This document shows, one piece after another, positions 1 to 5,342 of a DNA stretch of 5,342 nucleotides. This stretch comes from HGM04593 sp045661205 (GTDB lineage: Bacteria; Bacteroidota; Bacteroidia; Bacteroidales; Bacteroidaceae). Under the pieces are notes generated by a model, which did not search any database, had not been told where the DNA came from, and saw only the letters and a program-made list of their open reading frames with translations. Location: NCBI GenBank assembly GCA_045661205.1, contig JAZRFE010000023.1, forward strand, positions 1 to 5,342, given 5' to 3'. Both the position numbers and the translations under genes were made by a program. Positions within the stretch are counted from its first letter, which is position 1. Every line of letters begins with the position of its first letter.

Positions 1-141
1 GCTCTGTGTCTCGGCGGGCAACATGTTCAGCGCGTCTCCTATCTTTGTTGTTACGGCTCTTTCAGAACCCTGTGCATTGGCGTTGAGACCAAAGAACAGT
101 GCAACGAGGAGTGTAAGTATGATACTTTTATATTGTCTCAT
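1..141 (-). CDS. Secreted protein, N-terminal fragment (cut by window edge)
   Basis: Only the first 47 codons are in the window; the gene continues beyond position 1. The protein begins MRQYKSIILTLLVALFFG, a short basic start followed by a hydrophobic helix, and then NANA-QG. This is a classic Sec signal peptide with an AxA-type cleavage site near residue 23. The mature start (after QGSERAVTTKIGDALNML) is not diagnostic. The ATG lies 21 bases after the stop of the oxidoreductase on the same strand, so the two are very likely co-transcribed and both exported. In Bacteroidales, genes following Tat-type Gfo/Idh/MocA oxidoreductases often encode secreted HEAT-repeat or DUF1080 (GH16-like) proteins. 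That identity is a guess from context. The start is well supported by the signal peptide. The leader is A/T-rich with no Shine-Dalgarno, normal for this phylum. Confidence 0.72.
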   Translation of the reverse strand, partial: MRQYKSIILTLLVALFFGLNANAQGSERAVTTKIGDALNMLPAETQS

Positions 142-162
142 GTCTTTTTATTATTAATAAGG

Positions 163-1455
163 TTAGAATTTCCAAGGACCTCTCATGGGCTGGTAAACAA
201 GTGCGTTTGCTGCCTCGTCGTTTACAAACTCCTCTTTCTCAGAGTCGAACTCGAGGGTGCGGTTGAGCTGCAATGCAACGATACCCATGTTTACGAGTGT
301 ACAACTGCGGTGTCCGTTCTCCTCGTTAAGAGCAAACTTCTGACGTGTTCTTACGCACTCCTCGAAGTCTGTGTTCTGGGGCAGGGGATCGGGGAACTCA
401 GCGAGTTTCTTCTGCCAATCGGGAATGTCACATACGAAGTTGTTGTATACGTTACCTTTGGGACCTGAGATGTAGGGAGTGTTGGGGTTACCGTAGTCGC
501 CTCCCCAAAGTACAATCTGGCAACCGTCAGCGTATGTGTATGTGATTGAACGCCATGTGCCGATTGCATCTGAGTGCTGCTGGGGTGCATCAACCTCAAC
601 CTTAACAGGGCTCTCGTTGTCCTTGCCCAGGAAGTACTGAACGGGGTCCATATAGTGCTGACCCATGTCGCCGAGACCACCACCATCATAATCCCAGTAA
701 CCACGGAATGTCTGGTGTACGCGGTGTGCGTTGTAGGGCTTGTAGGGAGCCGGGCCTAACCACATGTTGTAGTCGAGTTCCTTGGGAATGGGCTGGGGCT
801 CGAGTTTGTCCTTACCTACCCAGTAGAATTTCCAGTCGAAACCGGTGTGTTTAGAAATTGTAACCTTCAAAGGCCAACCGAGAAGACCGCTTGCAACGAG
901 CTTCTTCAAAGGCTCAACGGGTGTGCCGAGTCCATAGAATGTGTCCTTGAAACGGAACCATGTGTTCAAACGGAACACGCGGTTGTTCTGCTGTACTGCC
1001 TCGCGTACTTTTTTACCCTCACCGATGGTACGTGTCATGGGTTTCTCACACCAGATATCCTTACCTGCCTTTGCCGACTCGATAGCCATCAAAGCATGCC
1101 AGTGGGGAGGTGTGGCGATGTGAACAATGTCAACTTTGGGGTCGTGAACCAACTCTCTCCAGTCAGAATAAGCTGAGGGGTTAGCATCACATTTCTTGTC
1201 ACCGGCTGCGGCTTTCTGCTTTGCGAGGTCGAGACCCTGCTGCAAGTGGTTAGCATCGCAATCGGCGATTGCAACCAAACGTGTGTTTGCGTAGCCATAG
1301 TGTCCGCGACCCATACCACCAACACCGATGATACCTTTTGTCAATTGGTCACTTGGTGCAATGTTGCCATTGCCACCCAATACGTTCCTGGGAACGATAG
1401 AAAGCGCTGCTAACGCTCCTGAGGCTTTTAGAAAATTACGTCTGTTAATAGCCAT
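163..1455 (-). CDS. Tat-exported Gfo/Idh/MocA-family oxidoreductase
   Basis: The 430-residue protein is a NAD(P)-dependent oxidoreductase of the glucose-fructose oxidoreductase/inositol dehydrogenase/MocA family. Visible features in order: a twin-arginine signal (NRRNFLKAS at 4-12, hydrophobic stretch to about 22); a Rossmann fold with the dinucleotide loop GVGGMG at 44-49 and an acidic strand end (AIADCD, 62-67); the family motif EKP at 137-139, whose lysine normally takes part in catalysis; and a C-terminal substrate domain with GDMGQHYMDPVQYFLG at 262-277, where the histidine is the likely catalytic partner. NMWLGPAP at 230-237 is typical of the secreted Bacteroidetes/Planctomycetes subgroup. 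Length is normal for that subgroup. The substrate cannot be read from sequence; an oxidised or rearranged sugar in the periplasm is the usual inference. The start is fixed by the Tat motif. The next gene follows after 21 bases. Alternative names in databases include 'putative dehydrogenase'. Confidence 0.93.
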   Translation of the reverse strand: MAINRRNFLKASGALAALSIVPRNVLGGNGNIAPSDQLTKGIIGVGGMGRGHYGYANTRLVAIADCDANHLQQGLDLAKQKAAAGDKKCDANPSAYSDWRELVHDPKVDIVHIATPPHWHALMAIESAKAGKDIWCEKPMTRTIGEGKKVREAVQQNNRVFRLNTWFRFKDTFYGLGTPVEPLKKLVASGLLGWPLKVTISKHTGFDWKFYWVGKDKLEPQPIPKELDYNMWLGPAPYKPYNAHRVHQTFRGYWDYDGGGLGDMGQHYMDPVQYFLGKDNESPVKVEVDAPQQHSDAIGTWRSITYTYADGCQIVLWGGDYGNPNTPYISGPKGNVYNNFVCDIPDWQKKLAEFPDPLPQNTDFEECVRTRQKFALNEENGHRSCTLVNMGIVALQLNRTLEFDSEKEEFVNDEAANALVYQPMRGPWKF

Positions 1456-1514
1456 TTTTCTATAAATTTATAAAAGTTATTTTGGGTATATACTATTATC
1501 CAAATTTAATCCTT

Positions 1515-1522
1515 CAAAGGTA
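1515..1522 (-). promoter_or_regulatory. Candidate -7 box for the oxidoreductase unit
   Basis: On the minus strand these bases read TACCTTTG, an exact match to the Bacteroidetes primary-sigma -7 consensus TAnnTTTG, about 60 bases before the ATG. A second match, TAAATTTG, lies at 1501-1508, slightly closer to the gene. I see no clear TTTG -33 element at the usual 19-21 base spacing for either; the upstream stretch is rich in T on this strand. Either box could be the real one, giving a leader of about 40-55 bases. Confidence 0.42.
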
Positions 1523-1628
1523 ACTAAAAAAAATGATAAAATAGGTAAGTATTCCCAACAAAAATTACTTTTTTGTGTTAATGTGTGCGATTGTTACATT
1601 TTTGCGTATGATTTTCGGAACTTTGTAG

Positions 1629-1636
1629 TAATTTTG
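1629..1636 (+). promoter_or_regulatory. Candidate -7 box for adk-obgE
   Basis: TAATTTTG matches the Bacteroidetes -7 consensus TAnnTTTG, 70 bases before the adk start. The nearest upstream TTTG (1601-1604) is 24 bases away, a little longer than the usual 19-21, so the -33 element is uncertain. If used, transcription would start near 1642 and give a leader of about 65 bases that contains the hairpin at 1648-1670. Confidence 0.4.
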
Positions 1637-1647
1637 CCGAGATTTTG

Positions 1648-1670
1648 AAAATCGGCTCTTTTCCGGTTTT
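1648..1670 (+). promoter_or_regulatory. Hairpin in the adk leader, possibly terminator-like
   Basis: AAAATCGG (1648-1655) pairs with CCGGTTTT (1663-1670) over 8 bp, including one U-G wobble, around a 7-base loop, and is followed by another T. It resembles a weak intrinsic terminator or a 5'-end protective stem. The left arm also takes part in a second short inverted repeat, GATTTT-G-AAAATC (1641-1653), so the two pairings exclude each other. The role is unknown. The stem is short and mostly A-U, so it may be chance in an A/T-rich leader. Confidence 0.25.
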
Positions 1671-1706
1671 TGTATTAACAAGAATGTGAACTATATTTTA
1701 TAATTT

Positions 1707-2279
1707 ATGCTTAATATTGTAATATTTGGTGCTCCCGGCTCGGGTAAGGGTACTCAGAGCGAGCGAATTTTGGAAAAATATGGCATCAACCATATATCGA
1801 CAGGTGACGTGCTTCGCGCCGAGATTAAGGCCGAGACCGAGCTTGGAAAGACTGCAAAAGGCTTTATCGACCAGGGACAGCTCATACCTGACTCACTGAT
1901 GATAGATATACTTGCGGCCAAACTCGATGGCTTTGTAGATAGCAAAGGTGTCATCTTCGACGGTTTTCCCCGCACTATTGCACAGGCCGAGGCGCTCAAA
2001 GTGATGCTCAACGAAAGAGGTCAGGATGTAACAGTGATGCTCGAACTTGATGTTCCCGAGAATGAGCTTATGGAGCGTCTCATCAAGCGCGGCATAGAGT
2101 CGGGCAGAACCGACGATAACGAAGAGACAATCAAGAAACGTCTTACCGTTTACCACAACCAGACCGCTCCCCTCAAAGAGTGGTACAAGAACGATGGCAA
2201 GCACTCATACATCAACGGTTCGGGCGAACTCGACCGCATCTTTGCCGATATTGTAGCTGCTATCGAGGCGAAAAAGTAG
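1707..2279 (+). CDS. adk: Adenylate kinase
   Basis: The 190-residue cytoplasmic enzyme catalyses ATP + AMP to 2 ADP and keeps adenylate pools in balance. The P-loop GAPGSGKGT is at 8-16; the AMP site is marked by STGDVLR (31-37) and FDGFPRT (84-90). The lid segment around 127-145 is the short type: it goes from KRGIESGRTDD to KKRL with no cysteine cluster, so there is no zinc-binding lid. Its arginines (R127, R134, R145) fit the phosphate-clamping positions of the family. 190 residues is the normal length for short-lid bacterial adenylate kinases. The ATG directly precedes the first beta strand (LNIVIFGAP), which fixes the start. No Shine-Dalgarno is present. obgE follows after 32 bases with no terminator between, so they are probably one operon, a pairing common in Bacteroidetes. 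Confidence 0.97.
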   Translation: MLNIVIFGAPGSGKGTQSERILEKYGINHISTGDVLRAEIKAETELGKTAKGFIDQGQLIPDSLMIDILAAKLDGFVDSKGVIFDGFPRTIAQAEALKVMLNERGQDVTVMLELDVPENELMERLIKRGIESGRTDDNEETIKKRLTVYHNQTAPLKEWYKNDGKHSYINGSGELDRIFADIVAAIEAKK

Positions 2280-2311
2280 ACATTTCCTCAAGGTATTGAA
2301 CAATTTGCTTT

Positions 2312-3475
2312 ATGGCTGAATCGAATTTCATTGATTATGTAAAAATAGTATGCCGTTCGGGTCGCGGAGGACGCGGTTCGGCGCATCTTCATCGTGCAAA
2401 ATATATTCCCAACGGAGGTCCCGACGGTGGCGACGGAGGTCGTGGAGGCGATATCATCCTTCGCGGTAACCGCAACTATTGGACACTGTTGCACTTGAAG
2501 TATCAGCGTCACGTCTTTGCAGGAAACGGTCAGGGTGGCGGCATCAACAAAAGCACCGGTGCAGCCGGCGAGGACAAGATAATAGATGTTCCTTGCGGTA
2601 CGGTTGCCTATAATGCCGAGACCGGTGAGTTCCTGTGCGATGTTATGGAAGACGGTCAGAAAGTCGTTCTCCTTAAAGGTGGTCGTGGAGGCCTCGGTAA
2701 TGTGCATTTTGCCACTCCCACACGTCAGACACCCCGTTTTGCACAGCCCGGTGAGCCTATGCGTGAAATGACGGTGACGCTCGAACTGAAACTGCTTGCC
2801 GACGTCGGTCTTGTGGGTTTCCCCAACGCGGGAAAGTCCACGCTGCTCGCATCAGTCTCTGCTGCAAAGCCCAAGATTGCAAATTATCCCTTTACCACAC
2901 TCGAGCCTAACCTCGGAATTGTCTCTTATCGCGACGGAAAATCCTTTGTAATGGCCGACATCCCCGGAATTATCGAAGGAGCGAGCCAGGGTAAGGGTCT
3001 TGGTCTGCGTTTCCTTCGTCATATTGAGCGTAACTCGTTACTGCTCTTCATGGTGCCTGCCGATGCCGACGACATTAAGAACGAATACGAGATTCTTCTT
3101 AACGAGCTTGCTACATATAACCCCGAGATGCTCGACAAACAGCGTGTTCTTGCCATTACCAAGAGCGACCTGCTCGACGACGAGCTTATGGAGATGCTCA
3201 GCGAGAATTTGCCCGATGGTGTGCCTCATGTCTTTATCTCTTCGGTTACAGGCATGGGTGTTTCCGACCTCAAAGATATTCTGTGGCGCGAGCTCAACAG
3301 TGAGGACAACCGTATGCTTGCTGTCAAACGCGAGGAGCTTGTTCATCGCAATTACGATGCAGGCATGATTGCTCGCGACTTTGCCGATTGGGAACCCGAC
3401 TTCATCGACGAAGAGGCAGGCGACGAGGAGTATTACGACGAGGATAACTACGATGAATACGATTTTGACGAATAA
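2312..3475 (+). CDS. obgE: Obg-family GTPase (ribosome assembly)
   Basis: The 387-residue protein is a conserved GTPase that binds the large ribosomal subunit and couples its maturation to guanine nucleotide state. The N-terminal Obg fold (about 1-160) carries the glycine-rich loops expected of the family: SGRGGRGS, GGPDGGDGGRGGD and KGGRGGLGN. The G domain follows: G1 GFPNAGKST at 169-177, G2 threonines at 195-196 (YPFTTLEPN), G3 DIPGIIEGA at 216-224, G4 TKSD at 283-286, and G5 SSVTG at 310-314. There is no OCT domain of the Firmicutes type. The protein ends in an acidic tail with 15 Asp/Glu in the last 25 residues, interspersed with tyrosines. G4 has Thr in place of the usual Asn of NKxD, a variant seen in Obg relatives. 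The gene ends just before a strong hairpin terminator. Confidence 0.97.
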   Translation: MAESNFIDYVKIVCRSGRGGRGSAHLHRAKYIPNGGPDGGDGGRGGDIILRGNRNYWTLLHLKYQRHVFAGNGQGGGINKSTGAAGEDKIIDVPCGTVAYNAETGEFLCDVMEDGQKVVLLKGGRGGLGNVHFATPTRQTPRFAQPGEPMREMTVTLELKLLADVGLVGFPNAGKSTLLASVSAAKPKIANYPFTTLEPNLGIVSYRDGKSFVMADIPGIIEGASQGKGLGLRFLRHIERNSLLLFMVPADADDIKNEYEILLNELATYNPEMLDKQRVLAITKSDLLDDELMEMLSENLPDGVPHVFISSVTGMGVSDLKDILWRELNSEDNRMLAVKREELVHRNYDAGMIARDFADWEPDFIDEEAGDEEYYDEDNYDEYDFDE

Positions 3476-3498
3476 AAAGATTATAATACCAACAATAA

Positions 3499-3548
3499 AT
3501 AAAAGCAAAGCGACGCAACCTTCAGCAGTTGCGTCGCTTTGCTTTTAT
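3499..3548. terminator. Bidirectional intrinsic terminator, perfect 21-bp stem
   Basis: The arms 3499-3519 and 3528-3548 are exact inverse complements over 21 bp, around an 8-base loop. The G/C-rich core (AAGCGACGCAAC and its partner) is flanked by A-run on the left and T-run on the right, so either strand would yield a stable hairpin with a U-rich 3' side. It lies 24 bases after the obgE stop and spans the stop codon of the convergent araC-type gene (3545-3547), so it should end both transcripts. Confidence 0.93.
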
Positions 3549-4423
3549 ATTGTGGCTGCAAGCGCTCGGCGCGAGCGGAACTCCGAGAGGGAGTAGCCTG
3601 TGTGTCGTTTGAAGTATCTGTTCAGATAAGATTGGTCGGGGAAGTGGTATTCTCCTACAAGCTCCTGATAGGTTCTGTGTGTATACATCAGTGCCACCTG
3701 AAGCTCCACTATCGTGTATCGGTCAATAAGTGTCTTGGCATTTTGTCCCGACGCACGTTGGCACACTGCATTCAAATGTCGGGTAGAGATGTTCAGTTTC
3801 TCGGCAAAGAATTGCACCGAACGCTCCTCTCTGAAATGCTTTGTTATAAGGTCGCGGAACATCAAGAATGTCTTTTCCTTGTCCTCGAGTCCCAAATCCT
3901 TTCTAACCTGTTCGTTTGATGTTGTCTTTTGTGCATGCTGTGCATACAGCAGCAGAGCATTTGCCGACAGGATGATGTTCTTACGGCAGTAGTCGGTGTC
4001 AGGCTTTATGCAGTTAAGCTCGTCTTCGATAATCTCCGCTTGCTTGAAAATGTTTGCGATGAATGCCTGTTCGTTGGATGTCCCACGTCCTTTGTAGGGG
4101 TGGCAGGTGATGGATTGTATCATTTCGGGGCTGAACGAGCAGCGTGATGCAAGCCATATATCCTCGGAAACGCCCAAGAAACGTGTCGAAAAGTCGCTTG
4201 TGATATCGTGTACTGTAATGTTGCTTCCTGTTGGGCAAATGGCTATGTGGCCTTGCGTGAATTTGAAACGGTAGCCGTCTATGGTTATGACTGCTTCTCC
4301 ACTCTGACACCAAAAGAATGTCGTGAACTGCAATGTGTACGAGTGTTGCACAAACTGTTGCAGAGCCGAGGTTATTGTCGAGAACCCCTGTTTTGATAGT
4401 TTTTCAAAGTAGTGATTGTTCAT
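3545..4423 (-). CDS. AraC-family transcriptional regulator
   Basis: The 292-residue protein has the two-part layout of this family. The N-terminal half (about 30-95) looks like a small cupin-type sensing domain: the stretch GEAVITIDGYRFKFTQGHIAIC, with its GHI turn at 58-60, is typical of a beta-barrel ligand pocket. A helical linker (about 115-185) leads to a C-terminal AraC DNA-binding domain. Its first helix-turn-helix is at about 203-226 (FFAEKLNISTRHLNAVC) and the second at 251-283, with the signature YHFPDQSYLNRYFKRHTGYSLSEFR. The inducer and targets are unknown; no metabolic genes lie next to it. The start at 4423 gives a full-length member. The stop codon lies inside the shared terminator stem. 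The membrane protein gene ends 35 bases upstream on the same strand, so co-transcription is possible. Confidence 0.95.
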   Translation of the reverse strand: MNNHYFEKLSKQGFSTITSALQQFVQHSYTLQFTTFFWCQSGEAVITIDGYRFKFTQGHIAICPTGSNITVHDITSDFSTRFLGVSEDIWLASRCSFSPEMIQSITCHPYKGRGTSNEQAFIANIFKQAEIIEDELNCIKPDTDYCRKNIILSANALLLYAQHAQKTTSNEQVRKDLGLEDKEKTFLMFRDLITKHFREERSVQFFAEKLNISTRHLNAVCQRASGQNAKTLIDRYTIVELQVALMYTHRTYQELVGEYHFPDQSYLNRYFKRHTGYSLSEFRSRRALAATI

Positions 4424-4442
4424 TGTGTATATGTTTTTTCTG

Positions 4443-4450
4443 AGGCGCCT
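4443..4450. repeat. Small G/C palindrome upstream of the araC-type gene
   Basis: AGGCGCCT is a perfect 8-base palindrome in the otherwise A/T-rich 35-base gap between the membrane protein stop and the regulator start, 19 bases before the regulator's ATG. With no loop it is not a good terminator stem. It could be a protein-binding site, or chance. I give it little weight. Confidence 0.2.
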
Positions 4451-4458
4451 TTGGTTTT

Positions 4459-5013
4459 TTAGCTATTGGCTTGTTCCCTGCGTGCTCTCCTCTTTTCGCG
4501 TTTCTTTTTTATGATGTTTTTCACTCTTTTAGCTCCGTACACCGAACCGTAAACAAGATATGTTCCACCCCAAAAGATTATGGCAAGGCACAACAGTGTG
4601 AGTATGGATAATTGGCTGTCGGCTGTTGCTTGCACAGCGTTGTTGTGTGTGTAGGTCATGTACATTATGTAGAAACCTATTGCTGTCACCGCATTGAGCA
4701 AGGTCAGCACTATTGCTGTTGTTTTTGCTGTTTTTCCGCCCGTTATGGGGTATAGAGAGAAGTATTGAAGCCCCGACTTCTTCTCTATCTTCATAAAATA
4801 GAGCAGCCAGGGAAACATGAGCAGGGCATATGCTGTGCAGAGAGCTGTAACGATGATTGTCTCTACTTGCAGAATGTCGAGGTCGGTGGGGGAGAGAATC
4901 TCTTGTGTAACTTTGTGTGTGGCTTCAAAAAAGAATCCCGAAAACACAATGGTTGTGAACAGCAGTATTACTGCTGCCACACCTACAATCTTCACTATTT
5001 TGATTGTTTTCAT
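4459..5013 (-). CDS. Four-helix inner-membrane protein of unknown function
   Basis: I do not recognise a family. From the chosen start the protein has 184 residues and four predicted membrane helices: about 8-29, 50-74, 99-121 and 134-158. Charge placement agrees with both ends in the cytoplasm: basic MKTIKIVK at the front, KIEKK and KTAK in the middle loop, and a strongly basic tail (12 Lys/Arg in residues 162-179). That tail could bind nucleic acid, ribosomes or acidic lipid, but nothing shows which. The frame is open further upstream to an ATG at 5151. Those 46 extra codons lie in the ssrA gene and translate its 3' end, so the ATG at 5013 (MKTIKIVK), directly ahead of the first helix, is the sensible start. 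The gene begins 50 bases past the tmRNA end, with neither a clear terminator nor a promoter between. Confidence 0.8.
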   Translation of the reverse strand: MKTIKIVKIVGVAAVILLFTTIVFSGFFFEATHKVTQEILSPTDLDILQVETIIVTALCTAYALLMFPWLLYFMKIEKKSGLQYFSLYPITGGKTAKTTAIVLTLLNAVTAIGFYIMYMTYTHNNAVQATADSQLSILTLLCLAIIFWGGTYLVYGSVYGAKRVKNIIKKKREKRRARREQANS

Positions 5014-5063
5014 CGGCTCGGTGGTTTTTCGGTTAAACAAACATCCATCGAGTACTAACTTTG

Positions 5064-5342
5064 TGGAGCTGGAGGGAGTCGAACCCTCGTCCAAACGAGG
5101 AAACAATATGCTTTCTACATGCTTAGCATCCGGTTGGTTTTTCGAGCCCAAGCAAGACCGGCGCCGCCTACTTGTGCCTTATCCTCTAAAATTTCACCGT
5201 AACGACGAGGCTCGTCACGATTAGTCCCGAATTTGCTGCACCACCTTGTCGGATTGCCTCGGAACAACTGCGTCCGGGTGATGTCTCGTTCCAACACCTG
5301 GTGTCGGAATAAAGCTAATCTACTATACTTCGATTAAGCAGC
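5064..5342 (-). ncRNA. ssrA: tmRNA, 3' portion (cut by window edge)
   Basis: Transfer-messenger RNA rescues stalled ribosomes and tags their products for proteolysis. The tRNA-like 3' end is clear on the minus strand: T-arm GAGGG-TTCGACT-CCCTC (5088 down to 5072), acceptor strand CAGCTCC (5071-5065) and discriminator A at 5064. The genome continues CAA, not CCA, so CCA must be added after transcription. Just inside are the conserved stretches CTAAGCATGTAGAAAGC and TTTGGACGAGGG found near tmRNA 3' ends. Downstream of the tag come structured regions. TTCCGACA pairs with TGTTGGAA around a 5-base loop (5289-5309), and GTGACGA pairs with TCGTTAC around a 6-base loop (5199-5218), fitting the pseudoknot region. 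The 5' half, with the matching acceptor strand, first pseudoknot and most of the tag, lies past position 5342. Confidence 0.94.
5334..5342 (-). other. End of the tmRNA tag reading frame
   Basis: The last nine bases of the window read GCT GCT TAA on the minus strand, that is Ala-Ala-stop. tmRNA tags end in ...LAA or ...AA before the stop, and the position, followed at once by the structured pseudoknot region, fits. The rest of the tag is outside the window. Confidence 0.8.

Noticed and set aside
351..704. 117-codon minus-strand open frame inside the oxidoreductase gene
   Set aside because: It overlaps a confidently identified gene in another frame, its product is rich in Thr/Val/Ser with no recognisable domain, and it looks like a codon-bias shadow.
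1456..1706. Riboswitch or small gene in the 251-base divergent intergenic region
   Set aside because: Apart from the candidate promoters and the short hairpin, it is A/T-rich with no conserved riboswitch core and no convincing small ORF.
2288..2707. 139-codon antisense frame over the obgE start
   Set aside because: It lies opposite the conserved Obg fold, has no recognisable motif, and would have to read against the adk-obgE transcript. It is a shadow.
3038..3508. 156-codon antisense frame with a hydrophobic N-terminus over the obgE 3' end
   Set aside because: The apparent membrane segment (many Ile/Val) is just the complement of the Asp/Glu/Tyr codons of the Obg acidic tail, and the frame begins inside the terminator.
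3539..3919. Plus-strand frame opposite the AraC DNA-binding domain
   Set aside because: It is antisense to a clear helix-turn-helix domain, begins in the terminator stem, and its Cys-rich product matches nothing I recognise.
5064..5090. Possible integration site at the tmRNA 3' end
   Set aside because: ssrA 3' ends are common attachment sites, but I see no integrase gene, no second copy of the T-arm/acceptor sequence and no foreign-looking block in the window.
5115..5297. 60-codon minus-strand frame within ssrA
   Set aside because: It lies wholly in structured tmRNA sequence downstream of the tag stop codon.

Overview
The window looks like chromosome of a Bacteroidales bacterium (Bacteroides/Prevotella-like; the genus cannot be settled from here). 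Four things point there: an adk-obgE pair with protein sequences of the expected type, start codons without Shine-Dalgarno sequences in A/T-rich leaders, TAnnTTTG-type -7 boxes in the one divergent intergenic region, and a tmRNA gene that does not encode its 3' CCA. I see no mobile element, CRISPR array or phage gene. Most of the window is ordinary core-genome content.

Layout. Positions 1-1455 (minus strand) hold an exported two-gene unit. A Gfo/Idh/MocA-family oxidoreductase with a twin-arginine signal is followed 21 bases later by the first 47 codons of a second secreted protein that runs off the left edge. The divergent intergenic region 1456-1706 carries candidate promoters for both directions and a hairpin in the adk leader. 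Positions 1707-3475 (plus strand) hold adk (adenylate kinase) and obgE (ribosome-associated GTPase), 32 bases apart and probably one transcript. A perfect 21-bp stem (3499-3548) ends obgE and also ends the convergent gene, an AraC-family regulator (3545-4423, minus) whose stop codon lies inside the stem. Upstream of the regulator on the same strand are a small unrecognised four-helix membrane protein (4459-5013) and the 3' part of ssrA (tmRNA, 5064 to the right edge). The last two alanine codons and stop of the tmRNA tag sit exactly at the right edge.

How the parts relate. adk and obgE are housekeeping functions (nucleotide balance; GTP-dependent ribosome assembly) and ssrA is ribosome rescue. 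The oxidoreductase pair looks like a periplasmic sugar-modifying or sugar-handling unit. The membrane protein and AraC regulator have no evident pathway link to their neighbours. They are the least explained part of the window, but nothing here compels a claim of a new system. One annotation trap is that the membrane protein's reading frame stays open into ssrA, so a longest-ORF caller would add 46 false residues.
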